Assembly (NCBI GenBank): GCA_022600315.1
Contig: JAHZKQ010000050.1
Location: 1-10,140, forward strand
Length of the DNA: 10,140 nt
Source: Gammaproteobacteria bacterium
Lineage (GTDB): Bacteria > Pseudomonadota > Gammaproteobacteria > Coxiellales > Coxiellaceae
Direction: 5' to 3'
The translations under genes were made by a program, and so were the position numbers. Under the pieces are notes generated by a model. The model did not search any database and was not told the origin of the DNA. It saw only the letters and a list, made by a program, of their open reading frames with translations. Of the stretch, positions 1 to 6,609 are shown in pieces. How positions within the stretch are numbered: position 1 is the stretch's first letter; the number at the start of each line of letters is the position of its first letter.

Positions 1-117
1 AGAGTGACAACCAACAACCCTTGTGTCACGATCAGTTCGGCAAACCCAAATCATTTTTCTTCTAATCCAGCACAAGGCGATACGGCTACCGTTCAGTTTA
101 CTTATAAAGGTGTATAG
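1..117 (+). CDS. C-terminal fragment of a small exported Cys-motif protein (tandem paralog 1)
   Basis: The window opens inside this reading frame, which stops at TAG 115-117, so only 38 C-terminal residues are visible. The ending (NPAQGDTATVQFTYKGV) matches the ends of the next two genes (DNPTDNSATVEIHF and GNNDDATATIAF): an Asn/Asp-rich turn, then alternating polar and hydrophobic residues as in a last beta strand. One Cys lies before it (residue 8 of the fragment), placed like the last conserved Cys of the two paralogs. The stop is only 2 nt before the next start, so the genes are very probably co-transcribed. Function is unknown. Membership of the family is inferred from this short alignment and position. 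Confidence 0.75.
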   Translation, partial: RVTTNNPCVTISSANPNHFSSNPAQGDTATVQFTYKGV

Positions 118-119
118 GC

Positions 120-665
120 ATGTTAGGAAAAAAATCAACGCAATTATTATTAATTATCGCCAGCTTATTTTCAGTCTCGGCTCTGGCCAGTCCGCTGGTA
201 CCAATTAAAACCATCACTGTAAAAGTTTATCGAAGTCAGGGGAGTGCACCAAGCAGCTCTCAGCACATGTACTATTGGTTTGGCGCTTTAAAATCAAACG
301 TGCAAGCTATGCCTAATGGAGTCAAGAGATCAGTGAATTCCTACGGGCTGCTGGGCACAACCACGCTTTATGCCCCAACGGGTCAGAAGACAGTACATTT
401 CACTTATACTTATAATTCTAACGAATGTTGTGCGGGCAGTATGAACATTACAATTTCACCTGTGGCCAAAACAGTTAAGGTCACAGCGGATGGCTATAAC
501 AATTATTATCGTCCAGATTGTTTTGGTAATTATGGTGATAGAAATGATTGTTTACCGGCTGGAAATCAATTTACTACTACTTATAAAGATAATCCGACAG
601 ATAATTCTGCTACAGTAGAAATTCACTTTGCGGCTGATGCGAAGCCACATTCGTCGGCGTTGTAA
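120..665 (+). CDS. small exported Cys-motif protein (tandem paralog 2), function unknown
   Basis: This 181-residue protein has a classical signal peptide: a basic start (MLGKKS), hydrophobic core QLLLIIASLFSVSA, and an ALA|SP cleavage site after residue 23, predicting export to the periplasm or outside. The mature part is rich in Thr, Ser, Tyr and Asn with alternating beta-strand patterning. Four cysteines (103, 104, 134, 144) can form two disulfides; the core block is NECCAGSM followed by ITISPVAKTVKV. The downstream paralog keeps the CC-GSM block, the AK-x-V-x-V strand and the C-x9-C spacing. The start follows AAAGGTG (106-112) with a 7-nt spacer, inside the end of the previous gene. No known family is recognised. 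Possible roles include a surface or periplasmic factor or a host-directed secreted protein, but nothing in the sequence decides this. Confidence 0.88.
   Translation: MLGKKSTQLLLIIASLFSVSALASPLVPIKTITVKVYRSQGSAPSSSQHMYYWFGALKSNVQAMPNGVKRSVNSYGLLGTTTLYAPTGQKTVHFTYTYNSNECCAGSMNITISPVAKTVKVTADGYNNYYRPDCFGNYGDRNDCLPAGNQFTTTYKDNPTDNSATVEIHFAADAKPHSSAL
159..193 (+). repeat. signal-peptide DNA repeat, copy 1 (copy 2 at 728-762)
   Basis: These 35 bases, encoding the end of the signal peptide and the cleavage site (ASLFSVSALASP), recur at 728-762 with a single mismatch (C versus G). The mature regions of the two genes show no comparable DNA identity. The similarity is therefore concentrated in the export signal, which points to a recent duplication, gene conversion or strong constraint of the leader. 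Confidence 0.85.
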
Positions 666-688
666 CCTAACACCAAAAAGAGATAGTT

Positions 689-1201
689 ATGCAAAATAAA
701 AAATTTATCAGTCTAGTTTTTATTGCTGCCAGCTTATTTTCAGTGTCGGCTCTGGCCAGTCCTTCATCACTACCTGCAACTAAAGTTGCAGTTAATATTA
801 CGCGCACGGCGGGTACGCAGATGTCACTTGCAGGGCCCATTAGTAATGGCGGTGGTGTTTATACGCTTCCTACCAGTCGATACAAGTTGGTACCAGCAGG
901 AACTTACACCGATAAAATAACTGCCTATGTTCCGCAAAGTGGTGGAAGTTTTCGCTATACGTATTCCACTGATACCTGTTGTCAAGGCAGCATGACAGTC
1001 ACTATTTTACCAAATGCTAAGCAGGTTACAGTGGTTGGTACGGCTTCTGAAAATACCGGTGGTGCTTGTGCGGGACGCACCAACCCAAGAACAGATTGTT
1101 TTCCACCTAGCAGTAGCAGTTATAGCCCGAGCTATTCAGGCAACAATGACGATGCTACAGCCACGATCGCCTTCCAGAATAATTATAAGCTGCCAAATTA
1201 A
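689..1201 (+). CDS. small exported Cys-motif protein (tandem paralog 3), function unknown
   Basis: This 170-residue paralog of the preceding gene has a 23-residue signal peptide (MQNKKFISLVFIAASLFSVSALA|SP) with the same cleavage site. The mature part is short and Ser/Thr/Gly-rich. It keeps the family block DTCCQGSM followed by TVTILPNAKQVTVV, with cysteines at 97, 98, 127 and 137. The last pair has the same C-x9-C spacing as paralog 2, and the CC-to-Cys distance differs by one residue. The end (DDATATIAF) is the shared last strand. The start follows AAAGAGA (677-683), 23 nt after the previous stop, so the genes form one operon closed by the hairpin at 1238-1263. An overlapping frame from 723 is only a shadow. 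Function is not recognised. Confidence 0.87.
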   Translation: MQNKKFISLVFIAASLFSVSALASPSSLPATKVAVNITRTAGTQMSLAGPISNGGGVYTLPTSRYKLVPAGTYTDKITAYVPQSGGSFRYTYSTDTCCQGSMTVTILPNAKQVTVVGTASENTGGACAGRTNPRTDCFPPSSSSYSPSYSGNNDDATATIAFQNNYKLPN

Positions 1202-1237
1202 CCTAAGCGTACGTAACAGCTTGTAACGCCACCCCAG

Positions 1238-1263
1238 AAACCCGATCTTAGCTTGGGTTTTTT
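1238..1263 (+). terminator. rho-independent terminator of the paralog array
   Basis: AAACCC (1238-1243) pairs with GGGTTT (1255-1260) around an 11-nt loop, and the run of T continues to 1263. It lies 37 nt after the last paralog stop. The stem is short, but its position and T tract fit an intrinsic terminator. Confidence 0.65.
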
Positions 1264-1294
1264 CTATATTTCTAAGATTATTTTAATATTCGCT

Positions 1295-1303
1295 TGTTAT
1301 ACT
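1295..1303 (+). promoter_or_regulatory. extended -10 promoter of the 1335 gene
   Basis: TGTTATACT contains an extended -10 (TGn followed by TATACT at 1298-1303). No good -35 is visible at the usual distance, as is common for extended -10 promoters. The expected transcript start is near 1310. This leaves room for the ribosome site at 1324-1328 and favours translation start 1335 over the earlier ATG at 1320. Confidence 0.5.
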
Positions 1304-1334
1304 GCTTAAAATTTTTTAAATGAAGAGGCGAAGA

Positions 1335-1844
1335 ATGTCTAGAAGAGAAAGGTTCGGTACTGCTGGGAAGCTTTTTTTTGGCGTATCAACAGCAGAAGAT
1401 GCTCAAGAACTTAAAACTGGGGGGCAAAAAAACTATTCAACCCAAGGTCCACGAGCGACTACCAGTGGTGGCGGGATGCGCCAGAAGTTAACAGGCGGCT
1501 ATGAAGGACTTTCAGAGGGAGTGTCACAGTCAGAGGAAATCAGTCCATCAGAGTTTTTTGAGAAAATGCTACAATTAGAAAATAATCCTACGCCTCAATT
1601 AGTTCAAGAGGCAAAACGTCGAAGAAAATCAATTGAAATACGCAGCTGGATGAGCTTAATTGCTGGTAATAAAGATTTACAAGGTTTGTTTAACGCTTTT
1701 AAAGCGGCTTATAAAAAAGGACATTATCAACGCTCGAGCGTTCTATTTTCTAGGTTGAGTGTAAAAGTAAAAAAAGCAAAACAAGTGGCAGAGCTAGAGA
1801 AACAACCAGAACGAACAGTTACTGGTCTGTATTTTCCACGCTAA
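1335..1844 (+). CDS. basic orphan protein, function unknown
   Basis: An upstream in-frame ATG exists at 1320, but 1335 is preferred: AGAGG (1324-1328) lies 6 nt before it, while 1320 has no ribosome site and would sit only about 10 nt from the predicted transcript start. The resulting 169-residue protein is strongly basic. Residues 1-65 are Gly/Ser/Gln-rich and look disordered. Residues 70-155 look helical, with a basic patch KRRRKS at 94-99 and a Lys-rich helix near 142-150. There is no signal peptide or membrane segment, and no known family is recognised. The gene stands alone with its own promoter after a terminator. Its stop is 3 nt before a copy of the pit 3' end (1848-1895). A nucleic-acid-binding or secreted effector role is possible, but the sequence does not demonstrate either. 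Confidence 0.68.
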   Translation: MSRRERFGTAGKLFFGVSTAEDAQELKTGGQKNYSTQGPRATTSGGGMRQKLTGGYEGLSEGVSQSEEISPSEFFEKMLQLENNPTPQLVQEAKRRRKSIEIRSWMSLIAGNKDLQGLFNAFKAAYKKGHYQRSSVLFSRLSVKVKKAKQVAELEKQPERTVTGLYFPR

Positions 1845-1847
1845 GGC

Positions 1848-1895
1848 AAACCCTAATGCCCCAACACCCAGCGCAATAGATGAAAATAAATCATT
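1848..1895 (-). repeat. copy A of the pit 3' end (gene remnant or attachment-like repeat)
   Basis: This segment matches 2841-2888 with four substitutions in 48 bp, including an exact 21-bp start. Read on the - strand it encodes IYFHLLRWVLGH and a stop, against IYFHLLRLVLGH and a stop at the end of the intact pit. Of the four differences, two are synonymous and two change a residue (L to W, I to M). This suggests a once-coding copy. Similarity fades upstream in the pit sense, so only the very end of the gene is present. Confidence 0.8.
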
Positions 1896-2003
1896 ACTTT
1901 GATTTGCTGATCAGATTGGCTGCACTACGGTAGGAATTTTTTATAGAATTCGCTATCATAAGAAGCTCATTTTGGCATTAATCGTTTTTTTAGAAGGTAG
2001 GAA

Positions 2004-2837
2004 TTGTTGGATAAGGATGCTGCCATTGTATTATTTAAAGAAAAAGCCATTCGTCGTATATGGCATGATGAGCAGTGGTGGTTTGTTATTGTTGATATCA
2101 TTGCTGCGTTAACGAGTTCTGTTCAGCCAGCAGGATATTTAAAAGATATGCGTCGTCGAGATCATATTCTTAATAAAGGGTGGGGGCAGATTGCCACCCC
2201 CCTTTTGGTAGACACCGGAGGCGGTAAGCAGAAGGTAAATTGTGCTAATACTGAGGGAGTGTTACGTATTATCCAGTCTATTCCATCGTTGAAAGCAGAG
2301 CCGTTTAAAAAGTGGTTGGCAAAAGTTGGCTATGAACGTATACAAGAAATTGAAGATCCAGCGCTTGCGCAAGAGCGTATGAAAAGAACCTACGAACAAA
2401 AAGGTTACCCTCAAGACTGGATTGATAAGCGTTTGCGAGGTATTGCTATTAGGCAAAATTTAACGGATGAATGGAAAGTGCGAGGGATTTCATGCAATCA
2501 AGATTATGCCATTTTAACGGCTGAAATTTCTCGGGCAACATTTGGTATGACGCCTAAAGAGTATCAAAAACATAAAAATCTTCCTAGTAAGTCTAGAGTT
2601 AATTTGCGTGATCATATGACAGACTTAGAATTAATTTTTACTATGCTAGGAGAAAAAGTCACCACAGAAATTTCAAAAAATGAAAAGCCTGAAGGTTTGT
2701 CAGAGAACAAAAAAGTAGCTTGTCGCGGCGGAGCTGTTGCCGGCAATGCACGTAGAGATACGGAAAAAGAACTTGGAAAAAGTGTGATTACCCAGGGAAA
2801 CCATTTGCGGGAGAATAGTATGTTAAAAGATGAGTAA
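2004..2837 (+). CDS. Bro-N domain / phage antirepressor-like protein
   Basis: This 277-residue protein resembles the BRO/antirepressor proteins common in phages and bacterial accessory DNA. The N-terminal Bro-N-like part (about 8-115) carries IRRIWHDEQWWFVIVDIIAAL and ends in CANTEGVLRIIQSIPSLKAEPFKKWLAKVGYERI, the most recognisable block. The C-terminal half (about 190-265) resembles the DinD-like tail: LRDHMTDLELIFTMLGE, then GGAVAGNARRDTEKELGK. Family members are presumed to bind DNA; the role here is unknown. The start is TTG at 2004 (or TTG at 2007), placed 6 or 9 nt after AGAAGG (1992-1997), with no ATG alternative nearby. No integrase, structural phage gene or transposase accompanies it. 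It lies between two copies of the pit 3' end and stops 3 nt before the second, suggesting acquired DNA. Confidence 0.87.
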   Translation: MLDKDAAIVLFKEKAIRRIWHDEQWWFVIVDIIAALTSSVQPAGYLKDMRRRDHILNKGWGQIATPLLVDTGGGKQKVNCANTEGVLRIIQSIPSLKAEPFKKWLAKVGYERIQEIEDPALAQERMKRTYEQKGYPQDWIDKRLRGIAIRQNLTDEWKVRGISCNQDYAILTAEISRATFGMTPKEYQKHKNLPSKSRVNLRDHMTDLELIFTMLGEKVTTEISKNEKPEGLSENKKVACRGGAVAGNARRDTEKELGKSVITQGNHLRENSMLKDE

Positions 2838-2840
2838 TAA

Positions 2841-2888
2841 AAACCCTAATGCCCCAACACCAAGCGCAATAAATGAAAGTAAATAATT
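2841..2888 (-). repeat. copy B of the pit 3'-end repeat (within intact pit)
   Basis: This is the partner of 1848-1895, offset by 993 bp in direct orientation. It covers the last 14 codons of pit, its stop (TAG, complement of 2846-2848) and 5 nt beyond. The Bro gene lies wholly between the two copies. Confidence 0.8.
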
Positions 2889-4108
2889 GAAAAAATCGCT
2901 CCGGCCGGTAGAGTAATAATCCACGACATAAAAATATTCCGAATCACGCCTAAGTTTAGTGCCGCCATCCCGCGCGCAAAACCGACACCTAAGACCGCAC
3001 CCACTAAAGTTTGCGTTGTTGAAATTGGCAGGCCAATGCCTGAGGCAACAATAACTGTACTAGCAGTGGCTAATTGCGCGGCAAAGCCACGACTTGGTGT
3101 TAATTGGGTAATTTCACTGCCAACGGTGGCAATCACTTTATGGCCGTACATTGCAAGCCCTAAAACAATACCGCCGGCACCGAGGCCTAATATCCATAAT
3201 GGAATTCTTGATTTTGCTAATACCGAACCACCATGCATAACAATGCCATAAATAGCAGCTAACGGGCCAATCGCATTGGCCACATCATTTGAGCCATGCG
3301 CAAAAGCCATCGCGCAAGCGGTAAATAACATTAATACGCCGAATATTTTCTCGAGCTTTTTAATATTCATTTGATAGTGTTCTTGGTGGTCTTCACCAAT
3401 CGGTAAAATTCGCAGCCAGAAAAAACCAATTAAAGCAATGATTAGACTAATAGCGGATGACCACAATACGCAGCTCACATAAGTGAGATGAAAGCCCAAG
3501 TGTTTAAAACCGGATAATAGCGTAACCAAACTAATCACTAAGGCGACTAAAAAAATATAAAACGGCACAATGCGTTTAGCGCTAATGATTGGGTGCCGAC
3601 TGTTAAAAATAAATATTTGCACACTGCGAAATAAAAAGTACGCCACCACCCCAGCAATGACGGGTGTGACAATCCAGCTTAAAGTAATATCAACCACTTG
3701 GCTCCAATAAATCGAGTTCACCCCCAAAACCACTACACCAAAACCAATCACCGCACCGACGATGCTATGCGTGGTTGAAACCGGCCAACCAAAATAGGTG
3801 GCGATAATGAGCCAGGTGCCTGCCGCTAGTAATGAAGCCAGCATGCCATATATTAATAGGTGCGGGTTGTGGCTAAACATCGCCACATCAATAATTTTAC
3901 TGCGAATCGTATCGGTAACCGAACCGCCGGCTAATAGTGACCCAGCGGCTTCAAAAATTGCAGCAATAATAATGGCTTGGAAAATAGTCACGGCTTTAGA
4001 GCCAACGGAAGTTCCCATGGCGTTCGCCACATCATTGGCGCCAACACCCCAAGCCATAAAGAAGCCGAACACTACAGCTAGGACAATATAGAGTGTACCG
4101 TGATCCAT
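2846..4108 (-). CDS. pit: PiT-family inorganic phosphate permease
   Basis: This inner-membrane transporter of the PiT family (PF01384) imports inorganic phosphate, usually as a metal-phosphate complex driven by an ion gradient. From ATG 4108 it has 420 residues, about the family length. Both halves of the inverted-repeat fold carry the signatures: GANDVANAMGTSVGSKA at 23-39 and GSNDVANAIGPL at 272-283, plus PVSTTHSIVGAVIGFG at 109-124 and PISTTQTLVGAVLGVG at 361-376. About ten hydrophobic segments surround a polar loop near 236-256. An in-frame GTG at 4120 would add four residues, but ATG 4108 is favoured by a GTGGA-like site about 6 nt upstream, whereas the GTG has none. Its usual DUF47 partner is encoded at 7021-7701, separated by the salvage genes. 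The gene converges on the Bro gene with only 8 bp between the two stops. Confidence 0.95.
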   Translation of the reverse strand: MDHGTLYIVLAVVFGFFMAWGVGANDVANAMGTSVGSKAVTIFQAIIIAAIFEAAGSLLAGGSVTDTIRSKIIDVAMFSHNPHLLIYGMLASLLAAGTWLIIATYFGWPVSTTHSIVGAVIGFGVVVLGVNSIYWSQVVDITLSWIVTPVIAGVVAYFLFRSVQIFIFNSRHPIISAKRIVPFYIFLVALVISLVTLLSGFKHLGFHLTYVSCVLWSSAISLIIALIGFFWLRILPIGEDHQEHYQMNIKKLEKIFGVLMLFTACAMAFAHGSNDVANAIGPLAAIYGIVMHGGSVLAKSRIPLWILGLGAGGIVLGLAMYGHKVIATVGSEITQLTPSRGFAAQLATASTVIVASGIGLPISTTQTLVGAVLGVGFARGMAALNLGVIRNIFMSWIITLPAGAIFSIIYFHLLRLVLGH

Positions 4109-4178
4109 TGAGTATTCCACTAGGCGATAAAAACTATGCTAAAATATCACGCTCATTCAATGTCTACAAGGAAAAACC

Positions 4179-5051
4179 ATGGTGCTAGAACCAATCAGTG
4201 CAACCGACTTATTGCTTAATCCAGATGGCAGTGTTTATCACTTAAAACTGTTGCCTAATGAAATCGCACCAACAGTTATTTTGGTTGGTGATCCAGCGCG
4301 TGCCGGTTTAGTGGCCGCCCAGTTTGATCGCATTACGGCAACCAAGCAAAAGCGCGAATTTGTCACTTATACTGGCTATATTGGTGATTTATTTATTTCC
4401 GTGGTGGGTACTGGTATTGGTGCAGGCAATATTGATATTGTATTAAATGAGCTAGATGCACTAGTTAATATTGATCTAACCACCCGCACCATAAAATCAA
4501 AATTCACTAAGCTGCGCTTTATTCGTTTGGGTACTTGCGGAGGTTTAGATGCGGATATTCCAGTAGATACGGTGGTACGATCCGATTACGCAATTTCATT
4601 TGATGGCTTATTAAATTATTATTGCCAGAAAAATATTGCCGTAGAGCCTGCGTTAGCCGCAGCGATTCAAAGACATTTTCATGCCTTGCCAATGGCGAGC
4701 AATTTATATTGCGCTAAAGCATCACAAGAATTAAGTCAACGCTTTGCAAATTATGCGTCGGGCATTACCTTAACCTGCCCAGGCTTTTATGGTGCGCAGG
4801 GCCGGCGCTTGCGCCTTGATTTAATTGATACTAATTTATTAGATATCGCTGAAAAATTTCGTTACCAAAATTTAAAAATTGTTAACCTGGAAATGGAAAC
4901 TGCTGCAATTTATGGCATTGGTAGATTGTTAGGTCATGAATGTATTTCTTTAAGCACAGTAGTGGCCAATCGCGCGACCAAGCAAGCCAGTCAAGATATG
5001 CAAGCCTCAGTATTAAATATGCTTGAGCAAGCAATCGATATTATTAAATAG
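4179..5051 (+). CDS. nucleoside phosphorylase, uridine phosphorylase-like (long form)
   Basis: This NP-I family enzyme (PF01048) probably splits uridine with phosphate into uracil and ribose-1-phosphate in the cytosol. Visible motifs are phosphate-binding GDPAR (37-41), REF (59-61), GTGIGAGN (77-84), RLGTCGGL (116-123), GFYGAQGR (202-209) and the ribose-binding EME (238-240). Q207 and R209 have the same spacing as the uracil-contacting Gln and Arg in FYPGQER of E. coli Udp, favouring uridine as substrate. At 290 residues it is longer than Udp (253), with extra residues at the N terminus (LLLNPDGSVYHLKLLP) and around 92-112. From memory this long form resembles proteins common in Bacteroidetes. 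The start follows AAGGA (4168-4172) at a 6-nt spacing. The gene is divergent from pit and convergent with deoC, so it has its own transcript. The symbol udp is not assigned because the subfamily is unproven. Confidence 0.88.
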   Translation: MVLEPISATDLLLNPDGSVYHLKLLPNEIAPTVILVGDPARAGLVAAQFDRITATKQKREFVTYTGYIGDLFISVVGTGIGAGNIDIVLNELDALVNIDLTTRTIKSKFTKLRFIRLGTCGGLDADIPVDTVVRSDYAISFDGLLNYYCQKNIAVEPALAAAIQRHFHALPMASNLYCAKASQELSQRFANYASGITLTCPGFYGAQGRRLRLDLIDTNLLDIAEKFRYQNLKIVNLEMETAAIYGIGRLLGHECISLSTVVANRATKQASQDMQASVLNMLEQAIDIIK

Positions 5052-5099
5052 CCTGCAGCGAAGCGCCCTTGCAATGATGGAGCTTAGCTATTTAATAAT
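5040..5099. repeat. 13-bp perfect inverted repeat covering both convergent stop codons
   Basis: ATTATTAAATAGC (5040-5052) is the exact reverse complement of 5087-5099, with a 34-nt spacer. Each arm holds the last codons of one gene: the phosphorylase and deoC both end in Ile-Ile-Lys and TAG. It may act as a bidirectional 3'-end structure or terminator, although no T tract follows on either strand. A small GCG-AAG-CGC hairpin lies in the spacer. Confidence 0.6.
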
Positions 5100-5789
5100 T
5101 AGCTGACTCACCCCGAAGCGGAAATGTTTTGGGGTTAATTTATCTTTGCCAAAACCATCAGTAAACAGTTTTAAATATTGCTCGGCAGTTTTAATATCAC
5201 GCACGCCACCCGATATTTTTAAACCAATATCGCGCGGACTGGTTTTAATAGCTTTGATCATCGCCTTAGCTGCAGCAATACTCGCACCTTGCGCAATCTT
5301 GCCGGTTGAGGTTTTAATAAAATCCGCGCCAGCATCAATCGCTAGCAGGGCTGCTTGATAAATAGTTTCTTTGTTGTCTAAGGCGCCAGTTTCTAAAATA
5401 ACTTTTAATAAACAATCACCACAAGTTTGGCGACAAGCTTTTAAAAATGTTATTGCAGTTCTTGTATCGCCCGCCAAAAAATCATGATAAGGCATCACCA
5501 CATCAATTTCATCGGCGCCATCAATTAAGCTTTGCTTGATTTCTTTAAGTGTTGTCTCAAGTGTTTGTTTACCAGTGGGGAAGTTTGCCACGCTAGCAAT
5601 TTTAATGTTTGAGGCGGATAAGATTTGTTTAGTTTGTTTAATCCACTCTGGCATTACACAAACAGCAGCGGTGGGGCCGTAAATTGTGTTGGCTGCTTGA
5701 CAAAGTGCAATAATATTTTCGGCGCTATCATCATTGTTTAGGCGGGTATAGTCGAGCAGGCCAACGAGCTGTTTTGGGTTTAATAGCAT
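5088..5789 (-). CDS. deoC: deoxyribose-phosphate aldolase
   Basis: This cytosolic class I aldolase cleaves 2-deoxyribose-5-phosphate to glyceraldehyde-3-phosphate and acetaldehyde, feeding nucleoside sugars into glycolysis. The 233-residue sequence carries the catalytic set: ADEIDVVMPY (92-101, Asp96), ADFIKTSTGK (155-164, Schiff-base Lys159) and GLKISGGVR (189-197, Lys191). It starts after LLDYTRLN and ends with the typical HFRFGVSQL. It is slightly shorter than the E. coli enzyme (259), with the difference mostly at the ends. The ATG lies 1 nt after the punA stop with no clear ribosome site, so translational coupling is likely. It is the last gene of the DUF47-cdd-punA-deoC operon. The phosphopentomutase that would supply its substrate from the phosphorylase products is not in this window. 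Confidence 0.95.
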   Translation of the reverse strand: MLLNPKQLVGLLDYTRLNNDDSAENIIALCQAANTIYGPTAAVCVMPEWIKQTKQILSASNIKIASVANFPTGKQTLETTLKEIKQSLIDGADEIDVVMPYHDFLAGDTRTAITFLKACRQTCGDCLLKVILETGALDNKETIYQAALLAIDAGADFIKTSTGKIAQGASIAAAKAMIKAIKTSPRDIGLKISGGVRDIKTAEQYLKLFTDGFGKDKLTPKHFRFGVSQLIIK

Positions 5790-5790
5790 T

Positions 5791-6609
5791 TTAATGGTAT
5801 TGCGCGATAAATTTTTTCACTAACGGAATTAAATTCTTGGTGCCAATTGCAGCGCCTTGCAAGGTCACCTCATGGCTTAAATTTTCCGGATGCATGCCAG
5901 CGGCCAAATTGGTAATGACTGAAATAGCCGCAGCGCGCAAACCACAATGCCGAGCCGTAATAATTTCGGAAATGGTTGACATGCCAACCACATCGGCACC
6001 TAAGGTGCGGTAAGCATTAATTTCTGCTGGGGTTTCAAAGCTTGGGCCTAACACCGCAATATAAACGCCTTCGTTGATTGGCAAATTTAATTCATCAGCA
6101 GCGATTTTTATTTGTTTACGAAGTGCGGGGTCATAGGCATCTTCCAGACCAACAAAGCGTGGCCCAAAGGTATCATCTTGAAAACCAATTAACGGATTAT
6201 TAAATTGCATGTTGATATGATCGGTAATTAAAACTAAATTTCCTGGCGTGACTTCAGCACGTAATGAACCGGCACTATTGGTAGCCAATAAAGTTTTTGC
6301 GCCTAATAAAAATAAAGTTCTAATCGGGGTTAATAAAATCTCGTTGGAGATGCCCTCATAAAAATGTGCGCGACCCTGCATGCAGGCCACAGGCTTGCCA
6401 TTTAAGTGGCCAAAATATAATTTGCCGCCATGACCTTTTACCCCGCAGCTCGGAAAACCGGGTAGCTCATCGTAAGGGATAACGATCGCATCTTCTACGG
6501 CCTCGGCTAGTGCGCCCAAGCCTGAGCCTAACACAATAATAATTTCTGGAATAAAGTCTTTAATTTGCTGGCGAATTTTTTCGGCAGCCTGTTTGGCAGC
6601 GGCGGTCAT
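5791..6609 (-). CDS. punA: purine-nucleoside phosphorylase (trimeric type)
   Basis: This enzyme splits purine (deoxy)nucleosides with phosphate into free base and (deoxy)ribose-1-phosphate. The 272 residues fit the trimeric PNP family related to human PNP and bacterial PunA/XapA. Motifs in order are phosphate-binding GSGLG (28-32), GHGG (59-62), GRAHFYEG (79-86), NSAG (111-114), GPSFETPAEI (188-197), GADVVGMST (204-212) and ITNLAAG (232-238). Glu196, Met210 and Asn234 align with human Glu201, Met219 and Asn243, and the Glu/Asn pair suits 6-oxopurines (guanosine, inosine). The start overlaps the end of cdd by 4 bp (ATGA) and is preceded by GAGGAG, so the two genes are coupled. The deoC start follows 1 nt after its stop. 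Because it consumes phosphate, its operon with a phosphate-transport partner is notable. Confidence 0.95.
   Translation of the reverse strand: MTAAAKQAAEKIRQQIKDFIPEIIIVLGSGLGALAEAVEDAIVIPYDELPGFPSCGVKGHGGKLYFGHLNGKPVACMQGRAHFYEGISNEILLTPIRTLFLLGAKTLLATNSAGSLRAEVTPGNLVLITDHINMQFNNPLIGFQDDTFGPRFVGLEDAYDPALRKQIKIAADELNLPINEGVYIAVLGPSFETPAEINAYRTLGADVVGMSTISEIITARHCGLRAAAISVITNLAAGMHPENLSHEVTLQGAAIGTKNLIPLVKKFIAQYH

Noticed and set aside
23-208. 61-codon open frame at the left edge
   Set aside because: It overlaps the end of paralog 1 and the signal peptide of paralog 2 in another frame, has no ribosome site, and its translation lacks protein-like patterning.
1931-1959. Possible promoter of the Bro gene (TATCAT at 1954-1959)
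   Set aside because: No acceptable -35 stands at the right distance, and several equal AT-rich alternatives exist nearby.
4109-4178. Divergent promoters between pit and the phosphorylase gene
   Set aside because: Both promoters must lie here, and TTGTAG-17-TATTTT on the - strand and TAAAAT (4140-4145) on the + strand are candidates. The matches are too weak to annotate as sites.
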